This document shows positions 1 to 5,316 of a stretch of 5,316 nt of DNA, piece by piece. Origin of the DNA: Planctomycetaceae bacterium (GTDB lineage: Bacteria; Planctomycetota; Planctomycetia; Planctomycetales; Planctomycetaceae). The first letter of the stretch is position 1, and each line of letters opens with the position of its first letter. The DNA lies in the NCBI GenBank assembly GCA_016765335.1, contig JAESQE010000608.1, positions 1-5,316 of the forward strand, written 5' to 3'. A model generated the notes under the pieces. The model saw only the letters and a program-made list of their open reading frames with translations. It was not told where the DNA came from and did not search any database. The translations under genes were made by a program, and so were the position numbers.

Positions 1-668
1 AAAGCGATTGCGGGTAGGATGAAGACCGCGGGTTGTTTTGTGTAAACAATTGCTGCACACGCGATTGCAGCTAGAATCGCTTCTGTTGTACTGTTCCAGG
101 TACCTCGATGGATTAATCGCTGATACATCCACAAGGCGAGAAAACTCATCGCCAGCGAAGGAACTTCCAGCATGTTTGTGTTTTCAAGTTGAAATAATAC
201 AGGAGTTGTTGCAGCGAGAAAAACCGCACAAATTGCAACTTTCCAAGAGCTGCCGCGTGTCACTGCCCAGTACATCGACAACACAAAAACAACGGTGAAT
301 CCAGCCAGAACATAGCGTACGGTAAGAATTTCCGGACCGGTAATATGCATGACCGCTCCGGTGATTGCGTGAAACAACGGGGGCCAGAACGTAAACCCCA
401 ACGCTGGGTATTGGCGTTGGTAATCGTAAACGTAGTCAACCGGATTGCTTACAGGGACATCACGATAGAAGTCGTAAAAGAAAACAGATGTTAAAACATT
501 GTGTGCTTGATCCAGGCCATCAATTTCATTTCGAAACCAGCTCGGGCAGGTCACACTAATTGCAATCAGAATCGCTGCAAAACTTCCAGCGAAAATGCTG
601 AAACGATTGTTTGCATTGCCCTGCTCTTCAGATAATTCGCTGGCTACATCTATTAGAGGGTTTGGCAC
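1..668 (-). CDS. GT39/ArnT-like membrane glycosyltransferase, C-terminal part beyond left edge
   Basis: This minus-strand frame stays open from 718 to the left edge, so the 3' end is missing; 222 complete codons are visible. The only usual start codon near the beginning is GTG at 668, with no convincing ribosome site; the next in-frame ATG is internal (around 350). A hydrophobic segment at residues 24-40 is followed by an extracytoplasmic loop with acidic residues (E48, D50, D53), where GT-C enzymes carry their catalytic acid. Next come an aromatic/proline stretch (87-100, YPALGFTFWPPLFH), more membrane helices (about 117-135, 144-160, 170-185, 195-218), a polar LENTNMLEVP loop (161-170) and TKQ at the last visible helix. 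This is the N-terminal layout of GT39/PMT_2 (ArnT-like) transferases, which move a sugar from a polyprenyl-phosphate donor to an acceptor outside the cytoplasmic membrane. The acceptor is unknown. The upstream gene is a predicted donor synthase, which fits. Confidence 0.8.
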   Translation of the reverse strand, partial: MPNPLIDVASELSEEQGNANNRFSIFAGSFAAILIAISVTCPSWFRNEIDGLDQAHNVLTSVFFYDFYRDVPVSNPVDYVYDYQRQYPALGFTFWPPLFHAITGAVMHITGPEILTVRYVLAGFTVVFVLSMYWAVTRGSSWKVAICAVFLAATTPVLFQLENTNMLEVPSLAMSFLALWMYQRLIHRGTWNSTTEAILAAIACAAIVYTKQPAVFILPAIA

Positions 669-724
669 CTTAAAGCTCGCTACATGATGGAATGAATATG
701 GTTTGAATGATGGGCCCCTCTATT

Positions 725-740
725 AAGGTTAGGGAACCTT
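725..740. repeat. Short perfect inverted repeat, 6-bp arms
   Basis: AAGGTT and AACCTT flank a 4-base spacer (AGGG). The right arm overlaps the first copy of the AGGGAACCT motif, which forms the left end of the repeat element described next. It may be part of that element or an operator or hairpin upstream of the GT39 gene. Confidence 0.4.
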
Positions 741-853
741 TATTAATTGAATCCCAGAGGTTCCCGATTACAGGTTGGTTATAAAAAACAGTTCAAAAAC
801 CCCCTCTAACTCCCCCCTTCGTAAGGGGGAGAACCAATTTCCAGAGGTTCCCT
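731..853. repeat. Miniature repeat element with inverted ends (MITE-like), 123 bp
   Basis: The segment starts with AGGGAACCT and ends with its exact complement AGGTTCCCT; with gaps ignored, 14 of the outer 18 positions match. Inside are two direct copies of CCAGAGGTTCCC (754-765 and 841-852) and a C-rich/G-rich hairpin (810-831). It contains no coding sequence. Short length, inverted ends, internal palindrome and an intergenic position suggest a non-autonomous mobile or REP-like element. No clear target-site duplication is visible, so mobility is only inferred. It fills most of the 203-bp gap between the two glycosyltransferase genes; I see no strong promoter in the rest of that gap. Confidence 0.4.
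795..831 (-). terminator. Possible terminator hairpin after the Dpm1-GtrA gene
   Basis: Read on the minus strand, CTCCCCCTT and AAGGGGGGAG pair around a 3-base loop (one extra G bulged), about 41 bases after the stop codon at 872. A second G run and five T follow at 804-795. The T run is about 10 bases from the main stem, so it is not a textbook terminator, although the first C run could instead pair with the second G run, directly before the T run. It could also be only the core palindrome of the repeat element it sits in. Confidence 0.35.
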
Positions 854-871
854 TGTGGTGCCGTGATGTTC

Positions 872-2332
872 TTAATGGGTGCTTGATTCTGGTCGTTTGC
901 GAGGAAATATCAAAAAATTACTAAACAGATAATTGAGGATCACGCCAGCTGCGATTCCTACAATTGCAGCGACCGCAGGCAGCCTCAGCAGCTGTGCGTG
1001 CAATTCCCAAAGATAGGTTGAAATGCTCCATGATGCAGAGGCTGTAAGCAAGCTACATCCACAGTACATCAGGTATTGTTTTAACGGAGCTTTGTTGTGC
1101 CTGGTTGCGAATGTCAGGTATCGGTTTCCAAGAAAGTTCCAAGTCATTGCAGCGAAAATAGCCAAGGCTCTGGCGGCTGGAAAACTGAGAGAAAGCATAA
1201 ACACCGAAAGTAAAACCAGATCGACAACCATCCCCGAAGCTCCTACTGCTGCAAATGCGAGCGGTGTGAACCATTCTCCCATTTTATGGCGGTACAGTCG
1301 GCCCAGATGACGTAGATATTTGAATTGCTCAGAAAGTGTAAGTTTACTCTCTCCATGAATTCTATCACGGAAATGAATGGGAACTTCGCAAACTTGCTTG
1401 CACTTGCATTTTACGATTAATTCGAGACCAATCTTGTATCCGATGGGATTCAATTCCATCGCGTGTTCAAAGGATTTTCGTGACAATGCGAAAAATCCAG
1501 CCATCGGGTCACGTGCAGTGGTTAATCCACGAGACAATCCGGTTGCGACTTTCGAATTGATCCATCGGAAAAATGACCAACTGTCATCCGTTGTGCCACC
1601 CGGAACGTATCGCGATCCGATAACAAAATCGCCCTGCTTTTCCAGAATGGCTGCTACCAATTCGGGAACTTTCTCGGGAGGATGAGAAAGATCTGCATCC
1701 ATTACTAAAAGAACTTGCCCGGTGGCTTGATTCATGCCGTGCAGTACCGCACTGGAGAGGCCGCGTTCCTGTGTTCGTACAAAAAGCTTGATCGGATACA
1801 GATGACTTAATGTATTACAAACACGAACGGTATCGTCCTGGCTGTTGTCATCTACGACGAGGATTTCCGCAGTCATTCCACTTGAAGTAATCGCCTCCCA
1901 AACTTGAGGAATTAGAATCGGCAGATTTTCGGCTTCTTCATAGGTCGGCACAATAATCGAGACCAGAAGCTGGGTGTCCAGCTTTTGCCTGGGGGAAACG
2001 ACTTCCCTGGCCTTCAATGATGTTCCTGATAGATGAGGATGGGCTGGCATGATTGGACTAAACCTAGAATATGATGTTTTAAATAGAACATCAGTGGCTA
2101 TTATTGTGTCATTAAAAATAGTAATGAGATGACCGTTTTCTGATTGTTGCGGGCGTGAACTAGTGATAGCTACGGTTAAGTTCACATCCAGTGGGAATCC
2201 CAGGGGATGAATGAGACGAATCGGTTTGCAATGATTATTCGATTTGGTGGTAAACTCGCAGTGTTCAATAATTGTTGTTCCCCGGGATGACTTAACCTGT
2301 TTGCCGGGCGGAAGTTGTGCTTGTAGGAACAT
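872..2332 (-). CDS. Polyprenyl-phosphate hexose (mannose) synthase, Dpm1-type GT2 fused to GtrA membrane domain
   Basis: Residue numbers are from the ATG at 2332. A GT-A family 2 domain spans about 124-345: VPTYEEAEN (128-136), DDNSQDDT (161-168), the metal-binding DAD in DADLSHPPE (212-220), IGSRYVPGG (238-246), DPMAGFFALSR (275-285) and HFRDRIHGESKL (320-331). These are hallmarks of dolichol/polyprenyl-phosphate mannose synthases, which join a nucleotide sugar to polyprenyl phosphate on the cytoplasmic side. Residues 352-476 form a four-helix GtrA domain with WNFLGNRYLTF (398-408) and a NYLFSNFLIF end, thought to help move the lipid-linked sugar across the membrane. The sugar could be mannose or glucose. 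The first 94 residues match nothing I know. The ATG at 2332 has an AGGA five bases upstream, but the conserved protein could equally begin at the ATG at 2050 (392 residues, usual for this fusion). The downstream GT39-like gene is a plausible user of the product. Confidence 0.9.
   Translation of the reverse strand: MFLQAQLPPGKQVKSSRGTTIIEHCEFTTKSNNHCKPIRLIHPLGFPLDVNLTVAITSSRPQQSENGHLITIFNDTIIATDVLFKTSYSRFSPIMPAHPHLSGTSLKAREVVSPRQKLDTQLLVSIIVPTYEEAENLPILIPQVWEAITSSGMTAEILVVDDNSQDDTVRVCNTLSHLYPIKLFVRTQERGLSSAVLHGMNQATGQVLLVMDADLSHPPEKVPELVAAILEKQGDFVIGSRYVPGGTTDDSWSFFRWINSKVATGLSRGLTTARDPMAGFFALSRKSFEHAMELNPIGYKIGLELIVKCKCKQVCEVPIHFRDRIHGESKLTLSEQFKYLRHLGRLYRHKMGEWFTPLAFAAVGASGMVVDLVLLSVFMLSLSFPAARALAIFAAMTWNFLGNRYLTFATRHNKAPLKQYLMYCGCSLLTASASWSISTYLWELHAQLLRLPAVAAIVGIAAGVILNYLFSNFLIFPRKRPESSTH
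2073..2092. promoter_or_regulatory. Operator-like 20-bp palindrome
   Basis: GATGTT and AACATC form perfect 6-bp arms around an AT-rich 8-base centre, and two inner pairs also match. The site lies 22 bases upstream of the internal ATG at 2050 of the Dpm1-GtrA gene. If translation starts there, this would be a well-placed operator; if it starts at 2332, the palindrome is inside coding sequence and may be chance. Confidence 0.25.
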
Positions 2333-2342
2333 TGAATTCCTG

Positions 2343-2371
2343 TTGACCTGATGTTTGGTTCCCCTTATAAG
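2343..2371 (+). promoter_or_regulatory. Sigma70-like promoter for the KaiA/RsbU-like gene
   Basis: TTGACC (2343-2348) and TATAAG (2366-2371) are separated by 17 bases, close to the sigma70 consensus in both sequence and spacing. Transcription would begin near 2378 and leave a leader of roughly 105 bases before the start codon at 2483. It lies in the divergent region between two genes. The TTATAA core is self-complementary, so it could also serve leftward transcription, but no good leftward -35 box was found. Confidence 0.45.
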
Positions 2372-2470
2372 CAGAATCTCTGAGCTTCTGATTTGAAGGT
2401 AAACGCTAAAGATTGGTCTGTCACAGAGGTTACTAGGTTCCCTTCAATGGATTATTGAGAGCTGATTTCA

Positions 2471-2475
2471 AGGGA
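2471..2475 (+). promoter_or_regulatory. Ribosome binding site that decides the start at 2483
   Basis: AGGGA ends seven bases before the ATG at 2483, normal spacing, but only one base before the in-frame ATG at 2477. This favours 2483 as the start and shortens the protein by two residues. Confidence 0.55.
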
Positions 2476-2482
2476 AATGAGG

Positions 2483-3409
2483 ATGGATTTACAAGCTGCT
2501 GATTCGGATCGGAGTAATTCGCGCGTTGGCGATTCAAGCCAAGGCGACCAGGGATTGCTGCGCCCGTTGCGATTGCTTGCATTAGGAGCCAATGTCCCAG
2601 ATTGGGAATTTCTCTCTCAGCGATTGTCTCGCCAGCAATGGGAATTGAAAGAAGTGAGTTGGAATTCGGATCTATTCCAAACACTTCAAAGCTTACGTTC
2701 CCAACACTGGGATTGTTTAGTGATCTCTTTGTGTGATTCCGATGAACAATACAGTCACCGAGAATTGGCCGCGTTTTTGTCAGCCATCCGTGAAAGTGGT
2801 ATGTCGATTTCAATTCTCGGATTAGCTTCATCGCTCGATGTGGAATTGGTTGAGATGTTTCAAGAATATCAATGTGATTTTCATGAAATACACTCTGGTT
2901 GGTTTTCGCCAGTGATTGGTGTTCTGGTCAATCGTACGATGCAGCTCCAAGCGATTTCGCAAGCTCATCAGAAACTCCAGAGCATCGAGCAACAAAGACA
3001 GTCGCGAGAACAGGAAGAAGCAGAGGTCATTCTTGCTCAGCAACGCAATCTTCTTCAGCAAATATTGAAGGAGCAAAGCAAGTCCGATCAGTCGGCATCT
3101 TCAACTGCATTAGAAAATGCTTCCTCTGGATTTGATGCGATCATCGTCTCGCAATACGAGCAGACATTACGATCTTTTGTTGTCATGGGATCTGGTCGAT
3201 TAGAGAACGAATTGTCCCAGCTTGTGAATGGGATGCAATCACGAGGAAAAACTCCTCACGATCTGCTGGCGATGCACTTGAACTGTGTGCAAAATATCGT
3301 TGAGGGGCTTAGTCATCGCAGTTCACGTCATGTGCTTCAGCGGTCTGACCAAATGTTGCTTGACATTATGGTGCATCTGGCAGAAATTTATCGAAGCGAT
3401 GCAGCGTGA
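2483..3409 (+). CDS. KaiA/RsbU-like regulator: pseudo-receiver, coiled coil, KaiA/RsbU-type C-terminal domain
   Basis: The protein has 308 residues from the ATG at 2483. After a polar tail (1-27), residues 28-150 follow a response-regulator receiver pattern. The key positions are lost: no acidic pair after the first strand (LRLLALGAN), Ser82 where the phospho-accepting Asp belongs (CLVIS), and His137 about where the conserved Lys belongs. Residues about 153-203 are Gln/Glu/Arg-rich coiled coil. The last 85 residues are helical and resemble the KaiA/RsbU superfamily: Y225, L..E/N..VN (240-249), TP..LL..H (257-265), and LLDIMVHLAEIYR (292-304). From memory, cyanobacterial KaiA ends in LIDVIAHLCEMYR. 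In KaiA this domain stimulates KaiC; in RsbU the equivalent domain receives the activator RsbT. No phosphatase or kinase domain is attached, so it is probably a cytoplasmic protein-protein signalling adaptor. No partner gene is in view. It has its own promoter and terminator and appears monocistronic. The superfamily call is from pattern recognition. Confidence 0.75.
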   Translation: MDLQAADSDRSNSRVGDSSQGDQGLLRPLRLLALGANVPDWEFLSQRLSRQQWELKEVSWNSDLFQTLQSLRSQHWDCLVISLCDSDEQYSHRELAAFLSAIRESGMSISILGLASSLDVELVEMFQEYQCDFHEIHSGWFSPVIGVLVNRTMQLQAISQAHQKLQSIEQQRQSREQEEAEVILAQQRNLLQQILKEQSKSDQSASSTALENASSGFDAIIVSQYEQTLRSFVVMGSGRLENELSQLVNGMQSRGKTPHDLLAMHLNCVQNIVEGLSHRSSRHVLQRSDQMLLDIMVHLAEIYRSDAA

Positions 3410-3436
3410 GTCATCGCTTGATTGTTTGTTCTTTTT
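3394..3436 (+). terminator. Rho-independent terminator overlapping the stop codon
   Basis: AAGCGATG (3394-3401) and CATCGCTT (3412-3419) form a perfect 8-bp stem around a 10-base loop containing the TGA stop codon (3407-3409). A T-rich tail (3422-3436, ending in five T) follows. It ends transcription of the KaiA/RsbU-like gene, so the radical SAM gene downstream probably has its own promoter. Confidence 0.7.
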
Positions 3437-3443
3437 GCTATGA

Positions 3444-3455
3444 TACCTACAGGTA
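3444..3455. promoter_or_regulatory. Operator-like palindrome TACCT-AC-AGGTA
   Basis: Two perfect 5-base arms are separated by two bases, between the upstream terminator and the radical SAM gene. A related sequence, TACCTGTAG, recurs at 3539-3547. It could bind a regulator of the radical SAM gene. The rest of the 3410-3579 gap holds a TACAAT (3492-3497) that could be a -10 box, without a good -35 box. Confidence 0.3.
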
Positions 3456-3538
3456 ATGCTCAACCAAGTTCTTGCCTATTGAAAAATGGTCTACAATGGT
3501 GGACTTTTCGAGTCTGGACTGAGCTGTTTGCTTGTAAC

Positions 3539-3547
3539 TACCTGTAG
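3539..3547. promoter_or_regulatory. Second TACCT motif upstream of the radical SAM gene
   Basis: TACCTGTAG is the exact complement of CTACAGGTA at 3447-3455 and also repeats the TACCT half-site in direct orientation, 95 bases downstream of the first. It lies about 32 bases before the ATG at 3580, a possible repressor site over the start of transcription. Confidence 0.25.
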
Positions 3548-3579
3548 AAAAAACATATTTACAATTGCCGGATCACTTA

Positions 3580-4455
3580 ATGTCGAATACCAAATCAAAA
3601 AAGCTGAAGCAGTTTTGCGATCATCCCACATCATTCGAAAACAATGTATACGCGTACCCTGTTGTCTCTCGGCGAAGTCATGGGATTTCTTTGGGGGTGA
3701 ACCTGAACCCCGACAAAGTTTGTAATTTCGATTGCATTTATTGTCAGGTGGATCGAAATACGCCTGCGCCAATTAAAAAAGTCGATGACGAGTTGTTATT
3801 GAAAGAGCTTCAGGGGTTGTTAATTGCGTATCGTTCAGGAGAACTTTTCGAGCATCCAATGTTTCAGGATCTTCCAGAAAAATGGCGGTCCTTGAAATCA
3901 ATTGCCTTCGCGGGAGATGGTGAACCGACCAGCTATCGTCGATTTCCCGAAATTGTGCAGTCGATCATAGACATGAAACAAACCCTTGGAGTGACCGAAG
4001 GGGCTTTGGTTGTGATTACCAATGCGACATTATTTGATCGAGAGCCGGTTCAACGGGCACTCGAGTTGATTGCTGAGGATGGTGGCGAAATCTGGGCGAA
4101 ACTGGATGCTGGAACCGAGGAGTATTATCATCAAGTCGAGCGGACTTCTGTTTCGTTTAATAAGGTTCTCAACAATATTCTTGAAGCTGCCCGGGTGAGA
4201 CCGATTGTCATTCAGAGCATGTTCATGAATATCGAATTGCAACCGCCGACCTCTGCTGAAATTGTTGCTTATTGTGATCGTCTCAATGAAATGCTTAGTG
4301 AAGGAGCACAGTTTAATCTCGTGCAGATTTATACTATTGCTCGCGATCCCGCAGAAAGTTCTGTGACTCCCTTGAGTGATCAACAGGTCGATGAGTTGGC
4401 TCAAACAGTGCGTGAAAACACCGGCTTGACTGTCGAAAGTTTTTATGGTGCTTAA
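3580..4455 (+). CDS. Radical SAM protein, COG0731 (TYW1-like Fe-S oxidoreductase)
   Basis: From the ATG at 3580 the protein has 291 residues. A TTG at 3565 would add five, but neither start has a strong ribosome site (weak GGA seven bases before 3580). CNFDCIYCQ (48-56) gives the CX3CX2C cysteines that bind the 4Fe-4S cluster which cleaves S-adenosylmethionine. SLGVNLNPDKVCNFDCIYC, GDGEPT (112-117, SAM-binding GGE-like motif), ITNAT (146-150) and KLDAGT (174-179) are characteristic of COG0731. The best-known members are archaeal/eukaryal TYW1 enzymes, which build the tricyclic wyosine base in tRNA-Phe. The flavodoxin domain of eukaryal TYW1 is absent, as in short archaeal forms. Wyosine is not established in bacteria generally, so the substrate here is unknown; tRNA or another small-molecule radical reaction are both possible. 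It stands alone: a terminator precedes it and a convergent gene follows. Confidence 0.88.
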   Translation: MSNTKSKKLKQFCDHPTSFENNVYAYPVVSRRSHGISLGVNLNPDKVCNFDCIYCQVDRNTPAPIKKVDDELLLKELQGLLIAYRSGELFEHPMFQDLPEKWRSLKSIAFAGDGEPTSYRRFPEIVQSIIDMKQTLGVTEGALVVITNATLFDREPVQRALELIAEDGGEIWAKLDAGTEEYYHQVERTSVSFNKVLNNILEAARVRPIVIQSMFMNIELQPPTSAEIVAYCDRLNEMLSEGAQFNLVQIYTIARDPAESSVTPLSDQQVDELAQTVRENTGLTVESFYGA

Positions 4456-4487
4456 GACAGCTCAATTAAGGGAAGATACCCTCGTGG

Positions 4488-4503
4488 CCTTGTACGAACA
4501 AGG
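4488..4503 (+). other. Small hairpin between convergent genes
   Basis: CCTTGT and ACAAGG form a perfect 6-bp stem around ACGA, 33 bases after the radical SAM stop codon. No T run follows, so it is not a standard terminator, but it is the best candidate 3'-end structure for that transcript. Confidence 0.3.
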
Positions 4504-4525
4504 ACTTAGGGAACATACAACGCGC

Positions 4526-4548
4526 AAACAAATACGCGAATGCGTATT
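4526..4548 (-). terminator. Terminator hairpin overlapping the DUF1501 stop codon
   Basis: On the minus strand AATACGC (4548-4542) and GCGTATT (4537-4531) pair perfectly around a 4-base loop, followed by a T-rich TGTTT. The first bases of the stem are the last bases of the TAA stop codon (4549-4547). The stem is only moderately GC-rich, so strength is uncertain. Read on the plus strand there is no T run. Confidence 0.5.
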
Positions 4549-5316
4549 ACTCGTTGAGTAACTGCTTGATGGGAGAGCCTTCGCACAAAGCCAGCGGACG
4601 TCCGATTGGTGTGATCAGTTCCTTCGAAGCATCGATATTCAGTTGATGCAGGATGGTTGCATACAAATCCTGGACGCTTTGCGGATCGACTGGTTCAATC
4701 TTTTCACCTGTGGGATCGGTTTCTCCCAAGACAGTCCCGGCTCGTAACCCGCCTCCACCAATCACCGCAGAAAAGCCATTGGGCCAGTGATCTCTTCCAT
4801 CGAGTGCGTTGATTTTGGGGGATCGTCCAAATTCTCCAATGCACAAAACAATTGTCGAATCGAATAGATCACGCTCTTTCAGATCCTGGATCAACGACGA
4901 AAACGCTGGGTCGAGGTCTTTGGCTCGGTTGATATGAGCTTCGAAGTTATTGGTATGTGAATCGAAACCATTGAGGGTCACTTCGATAGAACGAACGCCT
5001 ACTTCGACCAGCCGCAAAGCTGTCAGGCATCCACGACCAAAGTTTGAGTCACCATACTTTTTCTGGGTCGCTTCGGGTTCATCAGTAATCTGGAAAGCAC
5101 TTAATTGTTCAGAGGACATCATCGCCAGTGCGCGTTGCACTGTCTCTTGGTGTAAAGACTTTTTCACTTGCAGGTTGCGTCCCTGGCTAAACGCTTTCGA
5201 AACAACTTCTAGAGAATCGAGTCGAGTCTTTTGTCTTTTGTTTCCAACTTCTGTGACCATGTTTTGGACATTGTTGCCCGGTTCAAAGATGCGAAAGGCA
5301 TCGTATTGATCCCCGA
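4547..5316 (-). CDS. DUF1501 domain protein, N-terminal part beyond right edge
   Basis: The reading frame continues to the right edge without a stop, so 255 C-terminal residues are visible. The internal ATG at 5260 is not the true start, because the residues before it (GDQYDAFRIFEPGNNVQNM) already match the family. Other family marks are FGRGCLTALRLVEVGVRSIEV (first residues near 92), GFDSH (116-120), GEFGRSP (160-166), GRDHWPNG (173-180), a GGG turn (186-188) and a closing DLYATILHQLNID. DUF1501 proteins are related to the alkaline phosphatase/sulfatase superfamily, are usually over 400 residues, and often carry a Tat-type signal, which would lie outside the window. They are very numerous in Planctomycetota, commonly next to DUF1549/DUF1553 cytochrome-like genes, which if present would be upstream, to the right. 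Biochemical function is unknown. It is the last gene of its transcription unit. Confidence 0.92.
   Translation of the reverse strand, partial: GDQYDAFRIFEPGNNVQNMVTEVGNKRQKTRLDSLEVVSKAFSQGRNLQVKKSLHQETVQRALAMMSSEQLSAFQITDEPEATQKKYGDSNFGRGCLTALRLVEVGVRSIEVTLNGFDSHTNNFEAHINRAKDLDPAFSSLIQDLKERDLFDSTIVLCIGEFGRSPKINALDGRDHWPNGFSAVIGGGGLRAGTVLGETDPTGEKIEPVDPQSVQDLYATILHQLNIDASKELITPIGRPLALCEGSPIKQLLNE

Noticed and set aside
38..298. Plus-strand open frame of 86 codons
   Set aside because: It lies antisense to the GT39-like gene, whose translation shows family-like motifs and membrane helices; the plus-strand product has none.
754..852. Two CCAGAGGTTCCC copies as a CRISPR array or att sites
   Set aside because: There are only two short repeats with no regular spacer series, and no integrase or cas gene in view; they are better explained as parts of the small repeat element.
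2477..2482. ATG at 2477 as start of the KaiA/RsbU-like protein
   Set aside because: The AGGGA ribosome site is only one base away, too close; the ATG at 2483 has proper spacing.
2433..2831. Minus-strand open frame of 132 codons opposite the KaiA/RsbU-like gene
   Set aside because: The plus-strand frame is longer, has a promoter, ribosome site, terminator and recognisable domain pattern; the antisense frame has none.
3418..3444. TTGATT and TATGAT as a promoter for the radical SAM gene
   Set aside because: Spacing is only 15 bases, and the first box is part of the terminator stem and tail of the preceding gene, which explains the sequence better.
4030..4404. Minus-strand open frame of 124 codons inside the radical SAM gene
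   Set aside because: It is antisense to a clear enzyme gene with conserved motifs, and its product resembles no family I know.

Overview
The window looks like chromosomal DNA from a planctomycete (Planctomycetota). The strongest evidence is the gene cut by the right edge, a DUF1501 protein, a family greatly expanded in that phylum. Moderate base composition, weak or absent Shine-Dalgarno sequences and short, strand-switching transcription units fit. No genus can be assigned from sequence alone.

Left third (minus strand): a polyprenyl-phosphate hexose synthase of the Dpm1 type fused to a GtrA membrane domain (872-2332) lies upstream of a GT39/ArnT-like membrane glycosyltransferase cut by the left edge (1-668). 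Together they look like a pair for lipid-linked sugars. The first would charge (and perhaps flip) a polyprenyl-phosphate sugar, and the second would use such a donor outside the cytoplasmic membrane. The 203 bp between them hold a small repeat element with inverted ends and a strong GC-rich hairpin, which may separate their transcription.

Middle (plus strand, divergent): a good sigma70-like promoter (2343-2371) leads to a 308-residue protein (2483-3409). It has a degenerate receiver domain, a coiled coil and a C-terminal helical domain resembling the KaiA/RsbU superfamily. This pseudo-receiver plus KaiA/RsbU layout is that of the cyanobacterial clock protein KaiA and is the most interesting item here. 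A terminator overlaps its stop codon. A separate radical SAM gene of the COG0731/TYW1-like type follows (3580-4455), with two related short motifs in its upstream region.

Right end (minus strand, convergent): the C-terminal part of the DUF1501 gene (4547-5316), which also ends in a hairpin overlapping its stop codon. The genes do not form one pathway. The two glycosyltransferases belong together, while the KaiA/RsbU-like regulator, the radical SAM enzyme and the DUF1501 protein appear to be independent units. No RNA genes, CRISPR array or complete insertion sequence were seen.
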